The translations under genes were made by a program, and so were the position numbers. Below the pieces are notes generated by a model, which saw only the letters and a list, made by a program, of their open reading frames with translations, was not told the origin of the DNA and searched no databases. From a virus, in IMG/VR virus record IMGVR_UViG_3300010157_000124, positions 1 to 39,558 of that record: 39,558 nt of DNA; one strand, 5' to 3'. Position 1 is the stretch's first letter. Every line of letters starts with the position of its first letter. Below, piece after piece: positions 16,764-26,686 of the stretch.

Positions 16764-17264
16764 ATGGCTAATTCACAAATTAAATTAATAGATTTACCTA
16801 TTCAGAATACATTAACCGGAAATACAAAATTTGTTTCTATTAATTCTGATACTTCCAAAACAGAATTGACTCCAGCAACTTCTGTAATAAATCTAGTTGG
16901 ACAATATTTGGCAAACACTACCATAAATGTAGTCAGAAGTTCAATTGCTTGGTTTCCCGTCTATGTGGAAAAAAATATAACAAGTATTGCCGTCCAACCA
17001 ATAGATTATTTTCCAACCGCATCTATTGGAACTGCTAAATATACAATCCAAGCATCTTCCGGAGCAGATTCCCAAGCATCAGAACTTTTAGTTTTATGTA
17101 ATGGATCTTCGGTTTCATTTTCTGAATATTCAATAATGTATACTGGGGCAAGTAGAATTTGTACATTTAATGCTGCTATTGCAGGAGCAAATGTTGTTAT
17201 ATCAATAACCCCAACAAATTCAACAACTACGCTAAAATTTGTAAAGGTTCAAATTCCAAAATAA
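16764..17264 (+). CDS. Small virion-associated protein of unknown function
   Basis: I do not recognise this 166-residue protein. Its opening, SQIKLIDLPIQNTLTGNTKFVSINSDTSKTELTP, resembles the attachment segments at the start of phage decoration and fibre proteins. The second half (from about residue 60) alternates hydrophobic and polar residues, suggesting a beta-sandwich, and ends TTTLKFVKVQIPK. No signal peptide, membrane segment or catalytic motif is visible. It lies 7 nt after the gp7-position gene and 3 nt before gp8, within the baseplate operon, so a small baseplate or fibre-anchoring protein is the best guess. Confidence 0.65.
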   Translation: MANSQIKLIDLPIQNTLTGNTKFVSINSDTSKTELTPATSVINLVGQYLANTTINVVRSSIAWFPVYVEKNITSIAVQPIDYFPTASIGTAKYTIQASSGADSQASELLVLCNGSSVSFSEYSIMYTGASRICTFNAAIAGANVVISITPTNSTTTLKFVKVQIPK

Positions 17265-17267
17265 TTT

Positions 17268-18902
17268 ATGACAGCAAATACATCAAATTCATTATTAACG
17301 GATAATTATTTTTCTTTAGAAGTAGAAAAATTATATTATTCCCTAGTACCAAATTCAGACTTAAAATATAATACGGATAATAATTTATATTTATTTTTAA
17401 GTTCAATGAAGAATTGGAATAATGAATTCCAACCACCAATTCCAGAAAATAATGAAAAATACTTTAAACAAGTAAAGAAACATATTTTTGCCATAAAAAA
17501 GGTTGCTACTCCAGACGTTTCTCCGGTTATTGAACGAATTGATTGGAAATTAAATTCTTATTATGATACTTATTCGGATGAGGAATATCTTTTTGATAAA
17601 GATATTAATGGAAAACTAATCAAAAAATTCTATGTCAGAAATTGTTTTGATCAAGTATTTAAATGTTTATGGAATGGACAAACAACTTCAAATTCTTATA
17701 ATATTGGAACAATAACAAATTCTGGAAATAGTTATATTAATATTACACACAGTGGTCCTGATCTAGGAGCTGGGAGATATATAAGAATTCAAGATTGTAA
17801 TCCATCCAATTTTGATGGAATCTATAAAACAGCAATTACGCAACAAGGAAATGTTTCCATTATTATTGCTAATGATGAAAAGTATAAAATTTCAACCGCA
17901 AATGCAACGGCATCTTATATTTCTGGTGGAACAATCAAATATTTGGAACTAACTTCAGAAGAACCAGTTTTTGATGTTGGTACTTTCAATAAAGAAGAAG
18001 TTATTATTACAGAAGATGGATATAAGTGGAAGTATATCTATACTATAGATCAAGGCAAAAAGCAAAAATTCTTTAGTCAAGAATGGATGCCAATCTCCAT
18101 AGACACAAATACCACATATTCGGCAAATTCCAGTTTTGGGCAGATTGATGTTATTAATGTCCTTAGTCAGGGCAGTGGATATCAAAACGGAACCGGAACA
18201 ATTGCGGTGACTATTACTGGAGATGGGCAGGATGCGTTAGCATCAACTTATGTAAATGTCAACAATAATCTTGTTGATATTTATATGATTAATCCAGGGA
18301 CTAACTATACCTCGGCAAATGTTAAATTGACTCCAAATGCGTTTGGTGGTAATGGAGCAAGAGTTTTGTTTTCAATTTCTCCTCCAGGAGGACATGGATC
18401 AGATCCATTGACTGAATTTGGTTGTAGAAATGTCATGATAACTTGTCAAGTAGTTGGAACTCAAAATAATAAGATTCCAGTTGATATTACTTATAGACAA
18501 TTGGGGTTGATAAGTAATCCATATTCACAAAAAGATTTAACAAAACCGGCAAACAATTCGGTTTATGAAGTTGATACAAAAATATTAATTGCCAATGAAT
18601 CAGGAACTTTCCTAAAAGATGAGATTGTATATCAAGGAACCGATGTAGGTAATACGACATTTAAAGCAAATTGTTTGACTTTTACCGCAAACGACGATTT
18701 AAAGGTTATAAATACACTAGGAACAATACAACAAGATTACCCAATATATGGGGCAACATCTGGAGCATCGGCAACAGTTTTACAAGAGATTATTCCTGAC
18801 ATTATAATAAATTCTGGCAAAATCTCATATATAGAAAATAGAATAGGAATCACACGAAATGAAGATGATTCTGAATTATTCAGATTAGTAATAACCTATT
18901 AA
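17268..18902 (+). CDS. 8: gp8-like baseplate wedge subunit
   Basis: The 544-residue product has the gp8 pattern of marine T4-like phages: NNLYLFLSSMKNWNNEFQPPIP, KKVATPDVSPVIERIDWKLNSYYDTYSDEE, KFYVRNCFDQVFKCLWNG, and EDGYKWKYIYTIDQGKKQKFFSQEWMPI. Residues about 291-377 are an insert with LSQGSGYQNG and INPGTNYTSA motifs, and EFGCRNVMITCQVVGT continues the gp8 body. T4 gp8 (334 residues) bridges gp6, gp7 and gp10 in the wedge; the extra length here comes from the insert and an extension. Order after gp6 and the gp7-position gene agrees with T4. Confidence 0.85.
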   Translation: MTANTSNSLLTDNYFSLEVEKLYYSLVPNSDLKYNTDNNLYLFLSSMKNWNNEFQPPIPENNEKYFKQVKKHIFAIKKVATPDVSPVIERIDWKLNSYYDTYSDEEYLFDKDINGKLIKKFYVRNCFDQVFKCLWNGQTTSNSYNIGTITNSGNSYINITHSGPDLGAGRYIRIQDCNPSNFDGIYKTAITQQGNVSIIIANDEKYKISTANATASYISGGTIKYLELTSEEPVFDVGTFNKEEVIITEDGYKWKYIYTIDQGKKQKFFSQEWMPISIDTNTTYSANSSFGQIDVINVLSQGSGYQNGTGTIAVTITGDGQDALASTYVNVNNNLVDIYMINPGTNYTSANVKLTPNAFGGNGARVLFSISPPGGHGSDPLTEFGCRNVMITCQVVGTQNNKIPVDITYRQLGLISNPYSQKDLTKPANNSVYEVDTKILIANESGTFLKDEIVYQGTDVGNTTFKANCLTFTANDDLKVINTLGTIQQDYPIYGATSGASATVLQEIIPDIIINSGKISYIENRIGITRNEDDSELFRLVITY

Positions 18903-18928
18903 AGTTTGGATTAGGGAAAAAATAACAT

Positions 18929-21900
18929 ATGTCTACAGAAACTTTAGATAAAATTAAACTTGCACCATATTACGATGATTTTAGTGCGAATTCAAATTTT
19001 CATAGAATTTTATTTAAACCAGGATATCCCGTCCAAGCAAGAGAGTTGACTCAATCTCAAACTATTTTACAAGATCAAATTACTAAATTTGGCGATCACA
19101 TTTTTGCGAAGAATACTCCAATTTCTGGTGGGCAAGTCACTGTAGATTTTAATGTTGAATATGTAAAATTAGAAGTTGTAAATCAAAATAACATTGAAAT
19201 TAAAGCATCCGAGTTTTTAGGAAAAACACTAACAACAAATAGTGCTAATGGGGTTATTGCCATCGTTCTAGCAACTCATGAACCTGAATATTTAAATCCA
19301 CAATCTGGTAATATTACAGATCCTCCAACTTTAATCGTAAGATATCTTTCCGGAACAAAATTTGTTGCTGGCGATAACATTTATTCTAAGACATATTCTA
19401 CAGATGGTTTAATCGCAAAAGTTATTGCCGAAAATTCAGAATATATTCCACATAGAGGACAAAGTTCAATTGCTTCTATTGATGATGGTGTTTTCTATAT
19501 CAATGGATTCTTTGTTGGGGTTCAAAAACAGACTATTACTATTGGAGAATATACTAATACTCCAAATGTGAGAGTTGGATTAGAAATTCAAGAAAATATT
19601 ATTACCTCGGAAGATGATTACAGTTTATTAGACCCAGCATTGGGATCATCTAATTTCCAAGCACCTGGAGCAGATAGATATAATATCAATTTAACATTGG
19701 CAACAAAACCATTGGATGATATTTCTGGAGATCAATTCTTTATTGATTTGATTACTATAGATGCCGGAACTGTGGTAAAGAAAGTCAATAGAACAATTTA
19801 TTCTGAAATTGATGATTATCTAGCAACAAGAACTTTTGATACTAATGGCGATTTTGTTATCAATAGATTTAAACTTTCTGTTGATCAAATTTTAAATCAT
19901 GATGATGTTTTTTATCTAAAAGTTGGTCCAGGTAAAGCATATGTCAAGGGATATTTGGTTGAAAACCAAAGCACATTTAATATTGTTAGTAATAAGGCAA
20001 GATCAAACAATCATGTTACTAATAAACATGTTTATATAGATCAAGGAAATTTCTTATATACCAGTAATAATAATGGACTTTTTGATTCCTCTCTATTTGA
20101 ATCTGTTGAAATTTATATCAATCAAACTAACAATTCTTCGGAACTCTCTACTAATACATTGGCAGCAACTGCTAAAATTAGATCCGTAGAATATGTCTCT
20201 GGAACAACTAGTGATAATTATATCTTCAAGAATTATTTGGTTGATATTGAAACCAAGAGCATTCAAAATTTGATTTGTGGGAGTTTGAGTGAAGATGGTT
20301 CTCAGATCACTTTCCCAGATTCAATGCCAATGATTGATGGATTATATAATGGAGTAAAGGGAATTATCAATCTACAATCAATCGGAGCAACAAAATTTGA
20401 AATTGCTAGTTATGTTGATGGCGTTGCCACACTAACAACAAAATTACCAAATAAAATCAATAGTTTAGATAAATTCTCATTAATTTTTGATTCATCAAAC
20501 TTTAATAGTTTGTGGTCCTCTGATAGATTAAAGTATTGTTTTGTTAATAATCTAAGTAAGAATCCAACTATTTCTACTGGAAAGACTTTCTTATCTGATG
20601 CTCAAAAAGAAGAACTCATTGTTCCAATTGGAGAATCATATATTAAAGATAATTCAATAACAGCAACAAAATATACTTCTTGGCAAACATTCAGAGAGAA
20701 AGCGTTTCCATCTAGTGTTGGAACTCCATTGACTCTAATTTTACCACTAAGTCTTGGACATAATATAAGTTATTATACTTCTGGAGTGACTTTAACTGGA
20801 GTTGATATTGATTCAAACTTTACGTTCTATACCAATTCCACATCATCAGTAAGTTCCGTATTATCAGCAAGTGATAATATTGAAAGTATTGTTATTGATT
20901 CAACAGGAACAAATGCTAGAATTACTGCTAAATCTGGAGCAACTATTCTTGGAAAAACTATCAATGTTGTTGCTAAAATTAATGTTGAAGATGCCACAGA
21001 TATTGCCCATAGAGCAATCAAAGGGAAAGATTTAATTTTGGCAGATACTACTGCTCTTGCGCTTTCTGGAACTGCTGTTAATGATGGAAATAATGATATT
21101 GCCTTTGTTAATCTACCAAGAGGTCAGGTTACTCTATATAAAAATCAATTCAATGCTAACTCACAAAGTCTTTTCGTATCTGATGTAAAGAATATAATTA
21201 AGATCATTGATAATTTTGGAGAAACCGCAAACGCAGCAATGCTAACAAATCCAAAATATGATGTAACAAGAAATTATATTTTGGATAATGGACAAAGAGA
21301 TGCCTATTATGATCACGCAGCAATTAAATTAATTGCCGGAGCATCAGGACCTGTTGGGGATCTAATCGTTCTTCTAAATTACTATAATCAAACTGGTGGA
21401 GATGGATATTTCTGCGTAGACTCTTATGTTTCTCCAGTATCCAATAAACCAGAATCATATAGCAGAATTCCTACTTATATCAGCAAGGCAGGAAATGAAT
21501 ATAATTTAAGGGATTGTTTGGATTTTAGACCAGCAAGAAAAAATGCCGTTTTTGATTTTGTAATTGGAACAAATAATACAGATGATGTAACAAGAGGTGT
21601 TTATACTCCATACGATAACACCAATTTTGAATTATCATATGAATATTATCTTGGAAGAAAGGATCTTCTTGTTGTAACAAAAGATAATAAGATCAATTTG
21701 ATTGAAGGTATTTCTGCGGTTATTCCAAAAGAACCAAAAGAACCAGATGGTGCTATCACCATCGCAAGGGTTACACATGACCCATATACCATGTTCATTT
21801 CTAATGATAATTCTCCACTATCAACATCTTCTATTAAGATTGAAAATGTCAATCATAAGAGATGGAGAATGGAAGATATTACTAAATTGGAAGATAGAGT

Positions 21901-24900
21901 TGGTAGATTAGAATACTATACTTCACTCAGCAATCTAGAACAAAGTGCCAAAGGACTACAAATTCCAGATGCTAATGGACTTAACAGATTTAAATCTGGA
22001 ATTCTAACCAATGATTTCAGCACATATAAGATTTCCGACACTTCAAAAATAGACTATTCAGCCTCTGTTAATGGAGTCAAGCAAGAATTGTTGCCAGTTC
22101 ATGATGTCAAAAACTTTAAATTATATCTAGCAGACACATTAAATAACTTTAATCAATTGACTGCCGCTGATAGAAATGCCCTACCATACTCAGTAGACTA
22201 TGATGGAATCAATTCTTATGTAACATTGAAATATTCAAAGGTTCCAGCAGCAACCCAAAGTTTTGCTACAAGAACTGTTAATGTAAACCCATTTGCTTTT
22301 ATCAATACCCAAGGACAATGTATTCTAAATCCTCCTATGGATAATTGGGTTAGTACTACAAAACTACCAGATTTATTGATTGTTAATCCAGATACTCAAT
22401 TATATCTACAAAGCGATGTCATTAACCATTTGAGTACTGGCGCTTGGCAGACAATTTCTTCATCACAAAAATTTGGGGAAGGAACAACAACAAGTTTGGC
22501 AAAAGCAGTTGCTACTGGTAACTGGAATGCCGTAACAACAATGTCATCCCAGGATATTATCAATTTTATATCTGTATATGGACAAGATACTCTTCCTGAT
22601 GGATCAACATTAGGATCAAAAGATTATAAACATATTGTAGATGTGACTACGTTAGATTCTGATCAAGCATATCTGTCATATCTAAGAGGAATTGTTGGAA
22701 CCTTTATTTCAAGAGATGGATATTGGGGATCTGGTGTAACACAAACAACAACATCAACAAACTATACTGTTACAGATACAACACAACAAAGAAAAGATGT
22801 TTCTGGATATTGGACAGATCTTGGTAATAAGTATGAAACCAACAATGGATTTGTAACCGATGTTTCTATCAATCCTTATATCAGAGGGCAAGAAATTGAA
22901 TTTGTTGCTGCCGATCTATTGATGAGTACTGGAGTTGATTGTTATTTTGATGGTAAGAGGGTGTCTAATAGAATTAGATTGACAAATACTCTAGCAGTAA
23001 CAACTTCAACAGCAAATGAATTTAACAATTCAGAGATTATTGGATATAAATCTGGAAACACTTATGTTCCCGTTGGTAAGATTTTATTCTCCAGATATTC
23101 TGGAGAATTGAGTGCGTCAAACACAACAATTAAAATGTTGGATGTTGTTTGGGATATTAACGCAAGCAAATATACAGATGATGGATATTTATATACTTTA
23201 AGATTGGATAAGAACGGAACCGTAAGTGGAATTTCGGCAACTGCTGGTCTACAATATTATACCCATAGATCCGGAAGAATTCAAGCGGCAAGTTCATCAA
23301 ACTATTCAGTTAAACTTTCTCAGTTAGCATCATCAGTTGATGGAGCATATATTGGGAAAACATTAAATATTATTTTAGATGATTATCAATTGGATTATCC
23401 AATCACAGGGTATGATGGGGCAACAAGAACGGCATATTGTAACTCTTCAACAGTATCGCCATCCGTTGTAAACGCAGTATATTCAATTAAAAATTATACT
23501 GGACAAGCAAGCACAGATGATAGTGGAACATTATCTGGCATTTTCTATCTACCAAACAACACATTCAATGTTGGACAAAAGATATTTAGAATTGATAACA
23601 GAATTAATGGTAATATTGGTTCAGAAACAACCTATGCGGAAGCAACATTCTATGCTTCTGGATTAAGTGTTCAAAAGCAGAATTTAAACTTTGCTCCGGA
23701 TATTTCTTCGGCAAACTTCACTTTCACAAAAACTGAAAATCAATATCTAAAAACTGTTGATCAATCATCATCATCGGCAAATGTTACTAATTTTTATGGT
23801 ACATATAATGCTCCGCCACCACCACCTCAACAACCGCCACCGGAACCCCCACCGCCGATTGTTGATCCGGCGCCACCAAAGGAACCTCCGCCGATTATTG
23901 ATCCACCGCCGATTAATGATCCGTGGGGACCGCCGGAGTTTCCTCCTCCGAAATGGGTTGATCCTCTATGTCAAACATTTATGTTGTTTGGAGAAAATTA
24001 TCCAAATGGAGCATTTATAAAGTCTGTCAAATTGTTATTCAAGACAAAACCGACAGATCATAATTCTCCAATTACGATATCTTTATTGGGGACTGTAAAT
24101 GGATATCCAGATGGAAAGACTTTGGATCACTCTATCGTAACATTACCACCAGATAAAATTAATCTTGCTGGTGATGATCCCCATATTTTGGATTCTACCA
24201 AGTATACTGAGTTTGAATTTCCAGCTCCTGTATATGTTAAAGCAGAAACTTTATATGCGATAATGATTAAAACCAACTCTAAAGAGTATTCTTTATATTC
24301 TTGTAAGTTGGGCGATGTTGCTATTCCATCTACTGCTAAGAATTTACCAACCGATCAAAACCCAACAAATCCATTAAAGATTTCTCAGGTTCCTTCTGTT
24401 GGTGGATTGTTCCTATCTCAAAATTCTTTGACTTGGACAGCAGATCAAAATCAAACATTGATGTTTGAATTAGATAGATGTGAATTTGAAACTGGATCGG
24501 TTTCCGTTGAATATGTTGTTCCAGAAAAATTACCACAAAGAAGTATTGTTGATAACTATCTAACATATATTGCGAATACAGCATCTATCGCCAATGCGAA
24601 TCAATATTTCGCAAGTTCAACGGATGTTGTTATTGATGCGTTCAATGTAACAACAACTGATCTTGAATTTGATAGTGCCAAGGTTTCATACGCATATAAG
24701 TCAACCAGATACTCCAATGGAGTTCCAAATCAAGAAAGTTCATTTACAAGTTTCCATCCAGGAAAATATGGAACCGCAAGTTATGATGATACATCATTGG
24801 ATGACAATACTGGACCTAGAGTTCTACAACATGCCAGCAACAACTCTTTTGTTGTTCAAGCAACATTAAATACGACAGACTCTAAAATCAGTCCAATCAT

Positions 24901-25633
24901 TTCTGATGCTGGATTAACACTATATGGCGTTAAGTATAGAATCAATAATCTAGAATTGGCATCCAAAGATATCACCATTATTAATAGTGGGTCTGGATAT
25001 TCAAATACAGATCAGATCAGTATAAGTTTTGCGGATACAATTAACGGAGGAGAAGATGTAATTGCTTATCCTACTGTTGATTCAACTGGAAGTATTACTG
25101 GATTTACAATCTCTTCTGATACTGGAAACCATGCTAATACCATTGCGTCAAGCATAAGTATTACATCAACTACTGGATCTGGAGCAAATCTTGCGATTCA
25201 TGGAGAAACCTCAAGTGTAGGTGGAAATGCCCTATTCAGAGAAATCTCAAAATCTGTAACTTTGGAACCAGGATTTGATGCTTCTGATTTGAATGTCTAT
25301 TTTACCGCATATAGACCTGTGAATACAGATATATATGTATACTATAAGATATTAAATAGAGAAGATACGCAACTATTTGATGATTCTGATTGGCAACTAA
25401 TGACAATGATTTCTGGCAATAAGCAATATGCTTCACAAAAGACAGATCTTTATGAATATGTTGCCGCCCCAGGATCAAATAACACTGCCGACACAACAGT
25501 TGGTTATGTGAGTAAATCTAACGGAAAAGCATATACAACATTCTCTCAATTTGCTATTAAGTTTGTTTATAGAACTTCCGATTCAACATTTATTCCTAAG
25601 ATTAAGGAATTTAGAGCAATTGCACTAGTTTAA
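18929..25633 (+). CDS. Giant DUF4815-like baseplate/fibre protein (gp10 position) with polyproline hinge
   Basis: The 2234-residue protein opens with LAPYYDDFSANSNFHRILFKPGYPVQARELTQSQTILQDQITKFGDHIF, the signature I know from DUF4815 proteins of marine T4-like phages. A long beta-rich body follows, with VYTPYDNTNFELSYEYYLGRKDLLVV, MEDITKLEDRVGRLEYYTSLSNLEQSAKGLQIPDANGLNRFKSGI and a KYKHIV-type region before the hinge. Residues about 1627-1680 are proline-rich. A C-terminal part starts with DPLCQTFMLFGENYPNGAFIKSVKLLFKTK and contains ITISLLGTVNGYPDGKTL and PVYVKAETLYAIMI, which look like an adhesin-type jelly roll. A G-x-GY beta-insert lies at about 2013-2100. By position after gp8 it takes the place of T4 gp9/gp10 and likely joins fibres to the baseplate. 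Fibre attachment is inferred. Confidence 0.8.
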   Translation: MSTETLDKIKLAPYYDDFSANSNFHRILFKPGYPVQARELTQSQTILQDQITKFGDHIFAKNTPISGGQVTVDFNVEYVKLEVVNQNNIEIKASEFLGKTLTTNSANGVIAIVLATHEPEYLNPQSGNITDPPTLIVRYLSGTKFVAGDNIYSKTYSTDGLIAKVIAENSEYIPHRGQSSIASIDDGVFYINGFFVGVQKQTITIGEYTNTPNVRVGLEIQENIITSEDDYSLLDPALGSSNFQAPGADRYNINLTLATKPLDDISGDQFFIDLITIDAGTVVKKVNRTIYSEIDDYLATRTFDTNGDFVINRFKLSVDQILNHDDVFYLKVGPGKAYVKGYLVENQSTFNIVSNKARSNNHVTNKHVYIDQGNFLYTSNNNGLFDSSLFESVEIYINQTNNSSELSTNTLAATAKIRSVEYVSGTTSDNYIFKNYLVDIETKSIQNLICGSLSEDGSQITFPDSMPMIDGLYNGVKGIINLQSIGATKFEIASYVDGVATLTTKLPNKINSLDKFSLIFDSSNFNSLWSSDRLKYCFVNNLSKNPTISTGKTFLSDAQKEELIVPIGESYIKDNSITATKYTSWQTFREKAFPSSVGTPLTLILPLSLGHNISYYTSGVTLTGVDIDSNFTFYTNSTSSVSSVLSASDNIESIVIDSTGTNARITAKSGATILGKTINVVAKINVEDATDIAHRAIKGKDLILADTTALALSGTAVNDGNNDIAFVNLPRGQVTLYKNQFNANSQSLFVSDVKNIIKIIDNFGETANAAMLTNPKYDVTRNYILDNGQRDAYYDHAAIKLIAGASGPVGDLIVLLNYYNQTGGDGYFCVDSYVSPVSNKPESYSRIPTYISKAGNEYNLRDCLDFRPARKNAVFDFVIGTNNTDDVTRGVYTPYDNTNFELSYEYYLGRKDLLVVTKDNKINLIEGISAVIPKEPKEPDGAITIARVTHDPYTMFISNDNSPLSTSSIKIENVNHKRWRMEDITKLEDRVGRLEYYTSLSNLEQSAKGLQIPDANGLNRFKSGILTNDFSTYKISDTSKIDYSASVNGVKQELLPVHDVKNFKLYLADTLNNFNQLTAADRNALPYSVDYDGINSYVTLKYSKVPAATQSFATRTVNVNPFAFINTQGQCILNPPMDNWVSTTKLPDLLIVNPDTQLYLQSDVINHLSTGAWQTISSSQKFGEGTTTSLAKAVATGNWNAVTTMSSQDIINFISVYGQDTLPDGSTLGSKDYKHIVDVTTLDSDQAYLSYLRGIVGTFISRDGYWGSGVTQTTTSTNYTVTDTTQQRKDVSGYWTDLGNKYETNNGFVTDVSINPYIRGQEIEFVAADLLMSTGVDCYFDGKRVSNRIRLTNTLAVTTSTANEFNNSEIIGYKSGNTYVPVGKILFSRYSGELSASNTTIKMLDVVWDINASKYTDDGYLYTLRLDKNGTVSGISATAGLQYYTHRSGRIQAASSSNYSVKLSQLASSVDGAYIGKTLNIILDDYQLDYPITGYDGATRTAYCNSSTVSPSVVNAVYSIKNYTGQASTDDSGTLSGIFYLPNNTFNVGQKIFRIDNRINGNIGSETTYAEATFYASGLSVQKQNLNFAPDISSANFTFTKTENQYLKTVDQSSSSANVTNFYGTYNAPPPPPQQPPPEPPPPIVDPAPPKEPPPIIDPPPINDPWGPPEFPPPKWVDPLCQTFMLFGENYPNGAFIKSVKLLFKTKPTDHNSPITISLLGTVNGYPDGKTLDHSIVTLPPDKINLAGDDPHILDSTKYTEFEFPAPVYVKAETLYAIMIKTNSKEYSLYSCKLGDVAIPSTAKNLPTDQNPTNPLKISQVPSVGGLFLSQNSLTWTADQNQTLMFELDRCEFETGSVSVEYVVPEKLPQRSIVDNYLTYIANTASIANANQYFASSTDVVIDAFNVTTTDLEFDSAKVSYAYKSTRYSNGVPNQESSFTSFHPGKYGTASYDDTSLDDNTGPRVLQHASNNSFVVQATLNTTDSKISPIISDAGLTLYGVKYRINNLELASKDITIINSGSGYSNTDQISISFADTINGGEDVIAYPTVDSTGSITGFTISSDTGNHANTIASSISITSTTGSGANLAIHGETSSVGGNALFREISKSVTLEPGFDASDLNVYFTAYRPVNTDIYVYYKILNREDTQLFDDSDWQLMTMISGNKQYASQKTDLYEYVAAPGSNNTADTTVGYVSKSNGKAYTTFSQFAIKFVYRTSDSTFIPKIKEFRAIALV

Positions 25634-25637
25634 ATGT

Positions 25638-25862
25638 ATGGAATTTGTAAAAATAAAAGGGACCAACATAATAAGAAATCTAGATAATCTATCTCTAGTT
25701 AATATGGATAAGAATGAACTAGATGAATATATACTTAGAAAGAATATTATGTTGGAACAAAAAAAAGAAATAAATAGTATTAAATCGGAAATTTCCTCCC
25801 TAAAGTCGGATATAAACGAATTAAAACAATTAATTGTAAATAATTTAACAGGTAAAAATTAA
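25638..25862 (+). CDS. Small coiled-coil protein
   Basis: The 74-residue protein begins with FVKIKGTNIIRNLDNLSLVNMDKNELDEYILRKNIML and continues with a heptad-rich helix (residues about 40-68: EINSIKSEISSLKSDINELKQ). Similar short proteins with an early conserved NxxSLxNxDxxxLxEY motif occur between baseplate and fibre genes of marine T4-like phages, as I recall; no function is known to me. It starts 4 nt after the giant gene and its TAA stop shares its last base with the next ATG. An oligomerisation or fibre-assembly helper role is possible but not shown. Confidence 0.7.
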   Translation: MEFVKIKGTNIIRNLDNLSLVNMDKNELDEYILRKNIMLEQKKEINSIKSEISSLKSDINELKQLIVNNLTGKN

Positions 25863-26650
25863 TGAGCATAAGACAAGTTTCCTACAGTAATACATTCTCC
25901 GAATGGATGATTGTAACTAACCAAACTGTTGCTAGATTGAATGTTCTTGATACTGGATATTACGAAAAGTCAAATGGAACATTTTTATTGACATCAAACA
26001 CTATATTTGATGTAGGTAATACTGCCATTTTCAGAGGCAATACCTATTTCCTTGGTGATATGTATTCCAATGCGAATTCTTATTTTGTAAGTATTAGAAC
26101 TGGAAATTTGACCGCAACTACCAATACAAATTTAAATAAATTGTATGTATCCGGAAGATCAACTCTTGCTGATGTATTAGCAACAGATCTTACGGCAACA
26201 GGAACGATCACTTTTACAGGATCAACCACAATCAACAATGCTGATCTTCTAGGAACTACCATTATTGATACTACATCAATTGGTGTTGCTACAATCGCAA
26301 ATACAACCATTGCCAATTTGACGGTCACTTCAAATACCACACATACCGGAACCGGATATTTAAAACTTCCATCAGGAACAACGGCACAAAGACCTTCTGG
26401 AACAACAGTAGGAAGAATTAGATATAATACAACAACTACAAATTTTGAAGGACGTGATTCTGATGGATGGAAGAGATTAGGCGGTGGTAAAGGTGGTGGA
26501 ACAGATTCAATTTTTATTGAAAATGATCAGATCATTAGTGATGATTATACACTAACCAGTTTTAAAAACTATATAACAGCAGGACCAATTTCTGTCGCAA
26601 ATAATAAAACGGTAACGATTCCAGATTATTGTTATTGGACTATAGTATAA
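25862..26650 (+). CDS. Tail fibre-like structural protein
   Basis: The 262-residue protein opens with RQVSYSNTFSEWMIVTNQTVARLNVLDTGYYEKSNGTFLL, an attachment-like segment, then a Thr/Asn/Ile-rich beta-repeat region (residues about 80-175: TATGTITFTGSTTINNADLLGTT and similar), typical of fibre shafts. A GTTAQRP..GRIRYNTTTTNFEGRDSDGWKRLGGG segment at about 175-215 is a motif common at fibre ends. A last domain reads FKNYITAGPISVANNKTVTIPDYCYWTIV. There is no S74 chaperone end. The stop codon lies inside a late promoter box that serves the next gene. Role in host binding is inferred. Confidence 0.75.
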   Translation: MSIRQVSYSNTFSEWMIVTNQTVARLNVLDTGYYEKSNGTFLLTSNTIFDVGNTAIFRGNTYFLGDMYSNANSYFVSIRTGNLTATTNTNLNKLYVSGRSTLADVLATDLTATGTITFTGSTTINNADLLGTTIIDTTSIGVATIANTTIANLTVTSNTTHTGTGYLKLPSGTTAQRPSGTTVGRIRYNTTTTNFEGRDSDGWKRLGGGKGGGTDSIFIENDQIISDDYTLTSFKNYITAGPISVANNKTVTIPDYCYWTIV

Positions 26651-26653
26651 ATA
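26646..26653 (+). promoter_or_regulatory. T4-type late promoter (TATAAATA)
   Basis: A perfect late box overlaps the stop codon of the preceding fibre gene. It is 33 nt before the ATG at 26687, which has GAGG at 26677-26680. This spacing would give an untranslated leader of about 25 nt. Confidence 0.72.
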
Positions 26654-26686
26654 GTTATTATACAAATTAATTTAACGAGGTAAAAA

